Shown one piece after another: positions 27,200-41,860 of a DNA stretch of 64,000 nucleotides (the stretch's first letter is position 1; each line of letters starts with the position of its first letter). The translations under genes and the position numbers were made by a program. Under the pieces are notes generated by a model that saw only the letters and a program-made list of their open reading frames with translations, was not told the DNA's origin and did no database searches. Source of the DNA: Warburgia ugandensis (lineage: Eukaryota; Streptophyta; Magnoliopsida; Canellales; Canellaceae); assembly GCA_035236585.1 (NCBI GenBank), contig CP141130.1, positions 31,073,501 through 31,137,500 of the forward strand, in the 5' to 3' direction.

Positions 27200-29266
27200 T
27201 TGGTCCCATTCCTTATTTCCATTCCTTCTCTAATTTCTTTGTTGATGATTATTCCTCCTTGGTAGAGGTTGATATTCATCATCAATTAGAAGTGGTGGGT
27301 CCTCATACATGATGAGTGGAGGGCCTTGATCACCTTTGACACTACCATGGGGTGAGTTACCCCTTGATCATTGATTAGTCATTGGTGGTATGTCTTTTTG
27401 GTCGTACTTGACTAACCTACCAGTTTTGTCACGTATCTAAAAGGGCATACAATGAAAGATCTTTTTATTTATTTATTTATTTATTTATTTAGAAGAGTAC
27501 TATCCTAAATGCCTAGAATGATGCACAATCAAGGACACAATCAAGCAATCCGTTAAGCTTAACAAGCACAGATATTTTGATTTCCTTGATTTTCTATGGG
27601 GTCGATGCTTTCAATTAGCCTAATCTAACGCTTTTCCTCTCTTTCAGAGTTGATTATTGCTAACCAATTAGGTTCTGCGCAAGGAGGTTAATACAATCTT
27701 CGTGTCAGGAGGCATTTAGACCTCAACAGGCGTCAATAGAAGGCATGGGATAATCACTTGGATTTTAAGACACCCACTATAACCACAATGATCAGAAGCC
27801 ATTGGAGTGACAATAGATCGCATCCTATTAAGAGGGTCCTATACGCATGTGATGACCTTGTAGATCTCTTCTAATTGATTTTAAATTACTATGAATGGTA
27901 GGGCTGGCACTTGAGGTGATTATCCTAGGTGGGCCAAGGAGTGGTGATGAAATCCACCCTTGATCTTGTGGGGTCGAGTGCCCTTACTAATTAATTTTCA
28001 CTCTCTATGGCAGCTCGATCAGCATATAAATCACCTTCAATTGATAAACGTGTCCTAAGTATGCAATTAAAAGCAATAAACTAATGCAAAACCCTAAAAT
28101 GCAATAATTATATAAAAAAAATGCTTTCTATATGCAATTAAAATACCAACCAATGCAAAATTACTCTAAATGCAAACCCTTATCTAGGAAATAAAAAGAG
28201 TGGGGGAACTTACAATGGGGTTTTTGATGAAGATCAAGTATGGACCACCTTATCCCATAGTTGTCATGTACTATACAACCCTTTAAAAATTAAAATTGCA
28301 AATTGCAAATTACAAAAGGGCCTCATTACAAGATTCACTCAAAAAAAATGAAAAAATCCTAATCTAGGAAGGCAAGGAAAATCTATTTAATTGAGGATGC
28401 TCCATTTGCCAATTTCTTGAAAAAGAAAGATAATAAGCATTACCAAATTCAAGAAATAAAGTGGTAATGTACTAAGAAAAATAAAAAATAAAAAAATACA
28501 CCTAAGAATTCCTAAAATGTTAAAAAAAATTGCAATTCCTAAATTTTTTATTTTTTTGGATTTTTAATTAAATTTTATGAAAACTCTATTGCAGGTCCCC
28601 GACAAAAGTGCCAAAAACTTGTTGATGTTTAACTGCAAGAGCATGGGCTGTTGTAGTATAGCTAATGCAAGTACGAGTTGATGCTTTTAATTTGCCTAAT
28701 CTAATGCTCCTCCTTTCTTTCGGAGTTGACTACTGCTTACCAGTTAAGTTCTGTGCAAGGTAGTTAATACAATCCTTATGTCAGGAGGCGTTTAGACCTC
28801 AATAGACATTAACAGAAGGTGTGGAAAAATTACTTGGATTTTAAGACACCCACTATAACCATAATGATCAGAAGCCATTGGAGTGACAATAGATTGGGTC
28901 CTATTAAGAGGGTCCTATGAGCATGTGATGACCCTATGGTCTCTTCTAATTGATTTTAAATTACTATGAATGGCAGGGCTGTGCGCTTGAGGAGATTATC
29001 CTAGGTGGGCCAAGGAGTGGTGATGAAATCCACCCTTAATCTTACGGGATCGGGTGCCCTTACTAATTAATTTTCACTCTTTATGGCAGTTCGATCAACA
29101 TTTAAATCACCTTAAAGCGATAAACATGTCCTAAGTATGCAATTAAAAGAAATAAACTAATGCAAAACCCTAAAATGCAACAATTATATAAAAAATGCTT
29201 TCTATATGCAATTAAACTACCAACTAATGCAAAATTACTCTAAATGCAAACCCTTATCTATTTTAA
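27200..29266 (-). mobile_element. Element A leader with a duplicated segment
   Basis: Untranslated leader between PBS and gag. The segment at about 27607-28185 recurs at about 28684-29262 (offset ~1075 bp) with modest divergence; shared text includes GACACCCACTATAACCA and CTATGAATGG. Between the copies lies an LTR-end fragment with its own PBS (28594-28683). An ATTT repeat (27464-27490) sits at the gag side. B has a single leader (38954-40080) of the simpler order. Confidence 0.8.
28594..28683 (-). mobile_element. Second PBS and LTR-end fragment inside the A leader
   Basis: GGTCCCCGACAAAAGTGCCA (28594-28613) is a minus-strand PBS of the tRNA-Asp type. It is followed by AAAAACT and about 64 bases matching the LTR edge (TGTTGATGTTTAACTGCAAG from 28620). 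The true 5' LTR edge with its own PBS is at 29267-29292, so the LTR-PBS junction occurs twice. Confidence 0.85.
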
Positions 29267-29285
29267 GTCCCAGGTAACAGCACCA
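29267..29285 (-). other. Primer-binding site of A (tRNA-Asp type)
   Basis: Minus strand TGGTGCTGTTACCTGGGAC, seven bases inside the 5' LTR. It resembles the complement of the plant tRNA-Asp 3' end, used by Athila elements, with a CpG-poor, aged look. Confidence 0.7.
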
Positions 29286-29291
29286 AAAACT

Positions 29292-31809
<2,518 letters not shown>

Positions 31810-31814
31810 GACAT
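31810..31814. repeat. Target-site duplication of A, right copy
   Basis: GACAT, identical to 18622-18626. C's leader resumes at the next base. Confidence 0.85.
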
Positions 31815-31869
31815 CTTAACTTAAATAACTTAGTAAAATTCTCATAAGTATTGTATGTTGAAATATAGA

Positions 31870-32960
31870 TGCCACCTCATCGTAGTAGAATGAATACATC
31901 TATACTAGTAGAAAAGTCTAGTATTGCTGGAAACTAGGCACATTTACTTGTACTTGTATCAACACTCGTGGAGGTTCAGTAACACGTACTAGAACCATTG
32001 GTACAGGCATATTGGAGTGTTAACGCACTGACGAATTTGGCTAGTGAGGTGATGCAATTGTTATTGCAGCAAATAAAATAGAAGCTTCAAGAATCATCGA
32101 AAGAGGATTCTGTCGCAGGGCAAGAGTGACACTGTGCTAGAGCAATTCAACAAGAGTGCTCCAAAGTTTTTTGGAACTGAGGGAGTCAAAGCAGTTAGGA
32201 CTTGGCTCTATGAGGTTGAGAGGCTTTTTAAAGGGATGATGGTACCGAAAGATTGGCAAGTCACTGTTGCTACCTTTGCATTAAGAGGAGAGGCTGTAAA
32301 TTAGAGGTCGGCTGTTGAGTGGACATATTTCTCTGACACTGGAATCATTTTGTGGGACGAATTTAGGAGGGTTTTTTAGCAGTAGTACTATCCACCTCAA
32401 GTTGTAGAGTCAAAGGAATGAATATTTATGAACCTAGTTCATGATTCTATGATAGTGAGTGAGTATGAGACTCGCTTCATAAAATTGAGCAGATCTGTGC
32501 CATAGGTTTGCCCCACTAAACTCAAAGCTGCTAAAAAATTTGTCGGTGAATTATGCACAGGTATTTGTAGTCGTATTTTTATGTCACAGCCTACTTCATT
32601 AGCAAAGGTTGTAGAGTTGGCTTCTCTATGTGAGAGGTAGCTGCGGGACATGAGAGGAAAAACATTTATGCCTAGAGGAAATAAGTTGAATTGGAAAGCA
32701 AAGCAACCAATCATATCTAGACCTCCACTAAAAGCAATAATTTCTCTTTGTTCTATACCATCACATAGACCAGAGTTCAAAAAGAGGGATGTGGATTGAA
32801 ACCTTTGTAGATAGTGGAAAGAAGCATCCGAGAAAACCATGTTATGTCCAAAGAGGAGGTGTTTTGGGTTTTGAGAGAATGGGCATTTCTTAAATAACTA
32901 CCCTAAGAGAAAGAAGAGAAATTAGCCTTAGAAATTGGAGATTGTACCACATGGTTGGGA
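31870..32960 (+). pseudogene. Element C gag fossil
   Basis: Begins with MPPHRSRM, a usual chromovirus gag start. Around 32150-32400: PKFFGTEGVKAVRTWLYEVE, then VTVATFALRGEAV and ILWDEFRRVF--YYPPQ, the Retrotrans_gag pattern. A cysteine/histidine-rich stretch near 32830-32900 (CYVQRGG context) stands where the zinc knuckle is expected. Would form the particle of element C. Broken in many places. Confidence 0.75.
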
Positions 32961-33029
32961 TGGGTCTTTGCCCTGACTACTAAGAAGGCTAGAGCTTCAA
33001 ACTTAGTCGTTGAAGGTACTTTAACCATT

Positions 33030-34420
33030 CTTGGTCAATGTGCTGACTACTGATAGATTCGGGTGCTACACATTCATTCATATCACAGCACTTTGCATCA
33101 ACTTTGCATTGTACTATATTACCTTTGGGTTTTAGCATATAGATCAATATATCATATGGAGGACCAACTATTTTGGATAAATATATTCAAGATAAAGGGC
33201 TTTGGATGGGAGAAAGGAGTTTTTGGCTAACCTAATCCTATTTGATATGATGGTTACTTTGATGTCATATTGGGTATGGATTGGTTGTCAAGATGTGGAG
33301 CTATGATTGATTGTAGGAAGAAGAGGGTACAATTCAAGGAGATAGAGGGTAACAACATACATATTTCAAGGTAGATTAGATACATAACCAATACCTATTA
33401 TATTGCTAATAAAAGCCACAAGACTCATGGCCAAGGGCCATACATCATACTTAATGAGCATGGTTGCTCAAAAGGAACACAAGTAGAAGATAGAGGACAT
33501 AGATGTTGTACAATACTTTGGAGGAGTGTTTCCTAATAAGTTACCAAGGTTGTCAGCCATGAGAGAGATGGAATTTACCATCGAGGTAGTACCAAGTACA
33601 ACTTCCATCTCAAAGGCGCTCTATTGTATGCACCTACAAAGCTGAAAGAACTCAAGGAAAAGTTGCAAGAATTGTTAGATCTAGGTTTTATCCAGCTAAG
33701 TGTATCACTGTGGGGAGCTCTAGTGCTATTTGTAAAGAAGAAGGATGGCTTTATGTGGTTATGTATTGATTAGTGAATGCTAAATAGATTTACGATTAAG
33801 AATAAGTATCTCTTGCCATGTATAGATGACCTCTTTGATCAGTTGTAGTCTGTGAGAGTATTCTCAAAGATTGATTTGAAGTTGGGCTACCATCAGTTGA
33901 GGATGCGAGATGAGAATATTCCTAAGATAGCATTTCAAACTCAATATGGACATTACAAATTTCTAGTGATGCCATTCGGACTAACTAATGCTCCACCAAC
34001 ATTCATGGATTTGATGAACTCCATATTCTAGAAGTATTTAGACCAATTTGTGATAGTGTTCATTGACGACATCCTTATTTACTCATCGAGTGAGGAAGAG
34101 CATTGGGAACATCTCAGAATTGTACTTAGCACTTTACTAGAGCATTAGTTAAATGCAAAGTTTAGTAAGGTTGAATTTTGGCTGAACAAAGTACAATTCT
34201 TTGGTCATGTAATTTCAAAGGAAGGAGTTTCTATTGATCCCACAAAGATCAAGGCCATTATGAAGTGGGAGAGACAAAAAACTATTGTAGGGATCAAAAG
34301 TTTCTTGGGATTGGCTAGGTATTACTGACGTTTTATTGAAGACTTTTCCAAGATAGCTCAGCTGATGACTATGTTGACTAGGAAGGATAGTAAGTTTGAT
34401 TGGACTGATCAATGTGAGCA
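33030..34420 (+). pseudogene. Element C protease and reverse transcriptase fossil
   Basis: At about 33050-33100 a DSGATHSFIS-like protease motif is recognisable, then an [15 protein letters not shown] linker at about 33555-33600 (family 'P..EIEF.IEL.PGT'). The RT core includes [19 protein letters not shown] at about 34046-34102 and FFGHVISKEGVSIDPTKIKA at about 34198-34255, followed by SFLGLARYY. These are chromovirus forms, clearly different from element A's. Broken in many places. Confidence 0.82.
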
Positions 34421-34429
34421 AAACTTTTA

Positions 34430-34870
34430 AGAGTTGAAGAAGAGGCTCACAACAGCACTGATTTTAGCATTAACCTTAGGTACAGTAGGTTTTGTAGTGT
34501 ATGGTGATGCTTCAAGAAAAGGCTTAGGGTGTATACTCATGCAACATGGGAGAGTTATAACATATGCATCTAAGCAACTAAGGTCTCGCAAAGTAAACTA
34601 CCTGACACATGATTTGGAGCTAGCATCAATAGTGTTTGCACTCAAGATTTTAATACATTATTTGTAAGGAGAGAAGTTTAAGATATACATAAATCCTAAA
34701 AGTTTGAAGTGTATATTAACACAAAACGACCTTAACATGAGACAGCGCTAGTGTCTATAATACTTGAAGAACTATGATTTTTTTTATTTTATATCACCCT
34801 AGGAAGGCGAATGTAGTCATAGATGCTTTGAGTCAAAGATCTTATGGGGTGTTGACAAACATATCAATGA
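34430..34870 (+). pseudogene. Element C RNase H fossil
   Basis: [17 protein letters not shown] at about 34490-34545 is followed by [20 protein letters not shown] and [12 protein letters not shown]. It ends near the HPRKANVV-DALSQR-type close at about 34795-34845. In the family this domain removes the RNA strand after copying. One open stretch of 77 residues remains. Confidence 0.85.
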
Positions 34871-34959
34871 GGACATTGTTTATTGATCATGTTCTCTAAG
34901 CACAATAGGATTGTGAGGAGACACTAGCTTTGTTGGGTAGTATAGGTTTCATTAAGGAA

Positions 34960-36250
34960 GTTGATGGAAGTATTAGATTTCAGGGCATATTGGTGGCACC
35001 TTCTATTCATGATTTGAGATGAGAGTTATTGAAAGAAACACATATATAGAAGTATGCCATTCATCCTGGTGCTAATAAGATGTATCAAGATTTGAAATGG
35101 TGAAGAAGGACATCGGTGATTGTGTTGTTAAATGTCTTACCCGTTAACAAGTAAAGGCAGAGCATCAGATACCAAGTGGACTTTTGCAAACATTATAACT
35201 TCTAGAGTGGAAGTGGGACAACATTACTACGAACTTCATTGTAGGATTTTCTAGGACATCAAGTGGTCATGACATGATTAGGGTCATTGTGGATAGACTG
35301 ACCAAATCAGTACACTTCCTACAAGTAAGACAGAGGGCATCTTTAGAAAGTTTAGCAAAATTTTACATTAAGGAGATAGTGAGTCTACATCAAGTTCCTT
35401 TGATTAGCATATATGATAGAGATAGTCATTTCACATCTCACTTTTGGAAGAGTGCACAGGAGGGACTAGGCGCGGCTATGAATTTAGTACAACATTTCAT
35501 CTACAGATTGGTGGACAGTTAGAGAGGATGATTGAGACACTTAAGGACATGCTACGAGCTTGTGCTCTAGATGAGAAAGGTAACTAGGATAAATAATTGC
35601 CTTTAATCGAGTTTTCTTATAATAATAATAATTATCATTCCAGTATAGGCATGCACCATATGAAGCATTGTACAAACGACCATGTAGGATGCCTACTATT
35701 GGAGTGATGTTGGAGAGAGACAGTTTGTGAAGACCGAATTGATCAAACATTGTACCAAAAAGGTTAGGCTAGTCACGAAGAGGTTGTTGACAACACATAT
35801 TAGATAGAAGAGTTATGCAAATCCAAAATGCCATGATCTCGAGTTCAAGGTTGGAGATCATGTATTGCTTAATGTCTCACCAATGAAAGGAGTAATGAGA
35901 TTTGGAGTGAAAGGGAAGTTGAGTTGAAGGTTTGTTGGACCATTTCATATATTGTAGAGGATTGGGAGGGTTGCATATTGTTTAGCATTACCACCTTACT
36001 TGCTAGATGTACTTAATGTATTCCATGTGTTGATGTTGAGGAAGTACCTTCCTGATGTAATGCATATTCTTGATTAAATACCTATAGAACTAAAGCCAGA
36101 CTTGATGAATGAGATGAGGCCTCTAAGGATTTTGGATTACTAGGAAAAGACTCAAGGAACAAGACATTTCATTCGGTCAAAGTTCTATGACAACACCATT
36201 CTACTGAGAAAGCTACTTGCAAAATTGAGGAAGATATGAGAAATAGTTTT
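34960..36250 (+). pseudogene. Element C integrase fossil
   Basis: The zinc-finger region near 35050 (HPGANKMYQDL) is followed by the core: VIVDRLTKSVHFLQV at 35281-35325 and LISIYDRDSHFTSHFWKS at about 35398-35452. The C-terminal domain has LEFKVGDHVLL at about 35838 and LNVFHVLMLRKYLPDV at about 36010-36060, the chromovirus end. A chromodomain cannot be judged with confidence. It ends shortly before GAGGACAAAATTCTT. Broken copy. Confidence 0.82.
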
Positions 36251-36312
36251 CCTTATCTATTTTTTGATGTATAGCAAAAGTTTAGCAATAAGATTTCGAG
36301 GACAAAATTCTT

Positions 36313-36797
36313 AAAAGGAGGGAAGATTGTAATGACCCACATTTTTTAAAAGTAAAGAAATGATATATTTATAAATTTTGAATTTTTTAAAGTTAATTGT
36401 TAATTATTATGGTATAAAAGTAATTTGAAATAAAGCCTATGTAATTAGGATATAAGTGCTAATAAAATTTTAATGTGTTAAGACTTAACAACCTAAACTA
36501 AGCCATCTCAAGTACAACTAACTTGTCAAGGTGAGGTCTCAACTTCAAGTCACCTCCCTAATGATTTTTAAGATGAAAATCATGATTTTTATTTTAATTC
36601 ATTTTATTTTATTTAGTTATCTATTTATTAATTCAAATTTTACATGTGGACAAGCGATATAAGGAAAACCACTTGGTGAAGGATGGTTTTCATATGGATA
36701 AAACATGTAAAGATATTATTGCCAAAGCATGAGTCTAAGTTAACCATTGGATAGTGATCCAAGGGTTATAAAGTAAAGGAGACCAAGGTACAATAGT
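36313..36797 (+). mobile_element. Element C purine tract and start of 3' LTR
   Basis: AAAGGAGGGAAGAT (36313-36326) is followed by TGTAATGACCCAC at 36328, paralogous to the 5' LTR start at 14660. Matching runs to about 36790 (AAGGGTTATAAAGTAAAGGAGACC versus 15134-15160), where solo LTR D1 begins. The rest of this LTR is not clearly found beyond D1. Confidence 0.85.
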
Positions 36798-37303
36798 TGA
36801 TAAGTGTTTAATTTTGCATAAAAACCACCTAATTAGTTACTCTTGTGTTACAACTTATAGGGGTATATTTGAGTTTTTGACCAAAATTCGTAACACGTCC
36901 ATTTTTGACCCAATGACTCAAAAATTTGATATCTTGTAGGTCTAGATCTAATCCAAGGTATGTAATCAATCATATTTTTCTAGGATTTATATAGAGGTTT
37001 TTACTTTTTGTAGGAAGTGAGATGGTGATCTGGTGGTCGAGATTAATCAAGATGAACATTGAAGATCAAGATAAAAAAAACTGAGTCAAAGCATAAGAAT
37101 CATCAATCAAACATGAAATCAAAGGTCAAGATCATCATCAAGACAATCAATTGATGCAATTAGAGGATCTACACATGGCCAAAGTGGGCTCATGAAGTAA
37201 GCCGTGCATTTTCACCACCTTTGCATGGGTTGTATGTAAGCCACAAAGCCATATTTAAGCTACAAATAAGGTGACAAGATAAGGAGTCAAGCCGACCACC
37301 AAG

Positions 37304-38927
37304 TGTTAAATGCACATTTTTGGCTAAAATAACTAGATTAGCATTTGATTAGATCATCTACCTAATTAATTTTGTAATTTTGGATTAATTTTAGCTCTAA
37401 TTAATCATCCAACCATTGATTTGAAAATTTAACTATCAGATGATCATCAGAGCTAATCAAATGGGTATTGTACGGTAGAGATGATTCTAAGTTAGTCTTT
37501 TCTTTTGTAGATCAACCAAAATAAACTTGGATGGCTTAGATTGACTTGCTCCATACCAGATCATCAAAAGGTTTGATGGCCCCACTTTACAAGGGAATTT
37601 TGTAGATTTTAAGCAATGGATTTTATCTTTTAAGGAAGTGGGCTTCCTATACATGGACAACACAAAGTGGACAGCATGAAGTGGAAGACACAAAGAGGAA
37701 AAACTAGTGCCAAAACTGAAGATTCCAAACTTATAAAGAAGGAAAAGTTTTAAAAAATGAAGAAGATGGAGGGGAGGCTCCATTGTGGAAACTATCTCCC
37801 TCTCTCACTCTCATATTCATCACACTCTCCCCCTTCCCCTTCTCTTTCTCTCTACTCCTTCTCTCTTCCCATATCTACTGCACTAATGTTCACCACTCAC
37901 CTTCATTGCACAACACAGCAAAACTGCACCATACACCACACCTCTTTCCCTCTTTGTTTCACACACGAAATCAGACCATGCCTCACTACTTTCTCCCACC
38001 GGCCACACTTTTCACTTTCTCCCTCTGTCACCCATTCCTCCTCTCCCTCATTCCAACCAACTGACACCAACACAGTAGTCAGCATCTCTCACAAACTTAC
38101 TAGCACTAACATAGCAGTCAGCATTGCTCACAGATTGGCAGGCCAACCCCCTTCACCTTCCCTCTCTTGCTCTCTCTCTTTCACCCACTCATTCTCATTT
38201 TCTCTGGCTTATCCTATTCACCTGCACCTCTCTCCTTTTCTCTTTTAGGTTGTCTTCCCTATTAGGCACCAACTTGTCATCCCCATTTTCTCTCCACCAT
38301 TTTTCCTCGTTTTCATCTTCAAATCTTCATAGAAACCCTTTAAATTTCCTTCCTTTCACTAATTTTCATTTTTTTTGCAAAACCCATCTCAAGTTTCTCC
38401 TCACATACTTCTTCTACCTTCATTTTTTGTAGTTCAAAATGATGCAGGCAACTCCCTATTCTTTGTCTCCATTGTTGGCACTATTCATGAACAGAAATTT
38501 TCAACTATTCAAAGAATAGTGTTTCAACTATTCAAACCATAGAAATTTTCAATCAAATTCCATTTCTGACCTTAGTCTTTTTTATTTTAATTCCATCTGA
38601 GTTCTATTTTGTCTTATTCTTATCTATGTTTTACTTTATTCATGTTTTGTCCAATTCTCGATTAACCCCTGAACTATGCAATTTTAATTACTGTTCATTG
38701 CATGACACAACGATCAAGATAGGAAAGTTGAATTTAGATTTTTATGGCATTTAATTTCTTTAAATTCAGAACTAAGGGTTAATTAATACATTTGAATTTT
38801 ACTTCTGTTAATTTTGTAATTTAAATTCTATGTAAACTCCAACTTTTCAAGTCGAGTCCTTGTGGAATCGACCTGTATTTACACTAGCTATATTGCAATA
38901 GCCCGTGCACTTGCAAAAAACTCAACA
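37304..38927 (+). mobile_element. Element B 5' LTR
   Basis: TGTTAAATGCACATTTTTGG to ...AAAACTCAACA, 1624 bp. It matches 43695-45350 throughout. A TATA-like TATAAAG (37732-37738) lies ~430 bp in and is followed ~60 bp later by a pyrimidine tract (37795-37870). The 3' end has the module shared with A, D and I (GGAATCGACCTGTATTTAC at about 38866, then CTATATTGCAATAGCC). Confidence 0.88.
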
Positions 38928-38933
38928 AGTTTT

Positions 38934-38953
38934 TGGCACCATTGCTGGGGACC
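38934..38953 (+). other. Primer-binding site of B (tRNA-Asp type)
   Basis: TGGCACCATTGCTGGGGACC, seven bases after the 5' LTR; same class as in A. Confidence 0.75.
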
Positions 38954-40080
38954 CAAAATGAAGTTTTCATAAAATGTAATAAAAAATTCAAAAAGAATTT
39001 AAAAAAAAATAGGAATTGCATTGTTTTCATATTATAGGAATTTTAAGTGCATTTTTAAGTTTTTCTTATTGCATAATCACTCTATTTCCTAAATTTGGTA
39101 CTTATTACTATTTTTATTTTTTCAAAAAATAGAAAAGTGGAGGAAATTGGCAAGTGGAACTTCATCAAATAAATAGAATTTTCTTGCTTTCCTAAAATAT
39201 GATTTTTAATTATAATTGAAACATGTAGTGAAGCCCCATTGTATTTTTTCATTATTTTAATTTTAATTTTAAATGGGATGTATTAAAATAGGGCATATGT
39301 GTCATAAGGTAGTCCACACTTGATCTTCATCAAAAATCTTGCTGTAAGTCTTTCTCCTTTTTATTCTCTTAGTTTAGTTGCATTTAGAGTAATTTTGCAT
39401 TGTTTTGTAGTATAATTGCATATAGAAAACACACTTTATATCTATTGCATTTTTTAGGGGTTGCATTAGCTTATTATTTTTTATTGCATTTTAGGACATG
39501 TTTATCACTTTAAGGTAATTTATATGTTGATCAAACTGCCATGGAATGTAAAAATTAATTACTAAGGGTACCCAACCTTAGAAGATCAAGGGTGGATTTC
39601 ATCACCACCTCTTGGCCCACCTAGGATAATCACTAGAAACGTAAAAACCCAACCTTCCAAATTAATTTAAAATCAATTAGAAGAGACCTATAGAAGTCAT
39701 CATATACTTGTAAAGCCCTCTTGGAAGGAGGCGACCCATTGTCACTCTAGTGGCTCCTTTAATATTTAAACGACTAGCTTTGCCAGCACATTTTATGACT
39801 CAAATTAACTATGGCTAGCTGAGGAGGGTGTGAAATAGTTGGTTAGGTTAGGATCTAACTGGTAAGTGGTTAGGCAAGTTTGAAAGAGAGGAGCATCGTT
39901 AGATTAGGCTAATCTAAAAGCTTCTTCCCCACACAAATTTAATACAATTGAATTGTCTGCTTGCTAGCCCTAGGATTGTATGAATTTTGTGCTATATCAT
40001 TGTCCATTAATAGCATTTAGGTGCATCATGTAGGGTACTTTTTCCTATAAAAAAAAGAAGAGATGTGGTCAGTTGCATTC
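38954..40080 (+). mobile_element. Element B leader
   Basis: Noncoding. Its first ~450 bases correspond to A's 28190-28590 (reversed). The block at about 39490-39990 (GGTGGATTTCATCACCAC, AATCAATTAGAAGAGACC) corresponds to the segment that is doubled in A. Here it is single. Confidence 0.7.
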
Positions 40081-41860
40081 AATGGAAAATCTACACACTG
40101 ACCAAAAGGGTAATCTATACCCAACATTAATAGAGATGATATTTTTCCATGGAGAAACAATCCCCTCTTTAATGATGATAAACTGCCTCTCATCATGAAT
40201 AACAATGATGTTTCCTCATGGATGAATAATCCTCTCTTTGATGCTAATGATCCTCTACCTCTATTTAATGATAATATACCTCCACAGAGGATTCATTCTT
40301 TACCACATGGAAATAGGAGAAGGAATTATAACAGGCAATGGGACTAACATAGAACACATGAGGATAATTAGCATAACCAAAATTCTCCTAGAAGAACATT
40401 GAGAGACTATTTACAACATAATTATACCAGCATACTTCCATGTAGAAATTTACCTCCAAATACTGGTATGATTAAAATAAAGGTTAGAGTAATTCAATTA
40501 CTTCATAAATTTTATGGGTTGGATAGTGAGTCCTTACATGAATGTAAAAGAATTTCATGAAGTGTGCCTAATCCAACCTACTTAAAATATCGAATTAGAC
40601 ATCATAAGACTTAAACCATTTTCTTTTTCTTTAAAGGAAAAGGCTAAGATGTGGTTTCATTCACTACCAGCAAGTTCCATACAAACCTTGCAAGAAATGA
40701 CTAGGAAGTTCTTAAAAAAGTTCTTTCCTATACATAAATACTCTCAGCTGAAATATAATGAATTTTACCTAGAATGATGAAGAAAAATTTTACTAATGCT
40801 GGGAAAGATTCAAGGAATTATTGTTAACTTGTCCACATCATGGATACGAACTTTGGTATATCATTAGCTTCTTCTATGAAGGACTAAATTCTGATATGTG
40901 CTAGTTTGTAGAAATGATTTGCAATGACAACTTCTTAAATAAACAATCTAAAGAGGTGCAAGAGCATTTGGAATTGCTGGTAGAGAGTACACAAACATGG
41001 GCTGATTTGGAAAAAGTAGGTTGCCCAAACAAGACTAAGTCCACCACCACATCCGCTAGGAGAGAATAGATGCTATGACTAAAAAAGATGATATGAATAC
41101 TAAAATAGCATCCTTCGCTAGAACAGGGGCCATAGAAATAACAATAATTTCATTTAAGAAAGTCGAATAGTTGTGTGATATTTGTGAAAGTAACACACAC
41201 CCCACTTAGGAATGTCCCATCACTCCTACATTTTAGGATGCAATTCATGAACAGACATACTCTTATGGGAAACATTTTTCCCCATCTTCAAAGACATACA
41301 ATTGGAGTAATCATCTTGCATTCAATTGGGGAAATATATATAATGCTAATGTCTCACATAAGGCCTAATACCAACCTTATCACCAAAATCAAGGCCCACT
41401 TGCTCATGAACTTTACCTTCTTCCACCTAAGAGGAAAGTGGAGGATAACTTTCATCAAGTCATGTAATATTAGAAGAAGAAAATTTCTCAAATTAAGTCC
41501 CAATTAAAAGAGAACACAGATTCCATGACTGAATTGAAGGACATGATGTCCCAAATGCTACAGACCATTGATAAAGGGCGATGTCCTATCCCTCAAATGA
41601 AAACCCTGATGATATGAATGTGGTAGGTGAGGTTAATTCTTCAGTTACAAACATGGAATAAACAAAGGCAGTTACCATTCTTCATACTAGTAAAATAATT
41701 GAGAAATTTGGTCTTAAAAAGGCTGAGATAGTACCACAACTTGTTAGAAAAAGATATAAATTTGTTGATAAGGAAAATGTCCCACTAACTAAGCCATATG
41801 ACATACTAGCTCATTTCCACAAAGGCTACATCAAGCTCCCACAATTATCTCTAATTATGA
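40081..41860 (+). pseudogene. Element B gag fossil
   Basis: RRTLRDYLQHNYTS (about 40394) and VRVIQLLHKFYGLDSES match the A gag in order. Then follow KAKMWFHSLPA, a FFPIHKYSQLK block and MICNDNFLNKQS---EHLELLVESTQTW at about 40915-41000. The gag-pro linker AVTILHTSKIIEKF at about 41665-41710 ends recognisable coding sequence. Identity with A gag is far above chance but the LTRs differ enough to make B a separate subfamily. Broken copy. Confidence 0.8.

Noticed and set aside
37757-38248. A 163-residue frame near 37.8 kb and its counterpart near 44.2 kb
   Set aside because: They sit in the CT-rich part of B's two LTRs; composition alone keeps them open.
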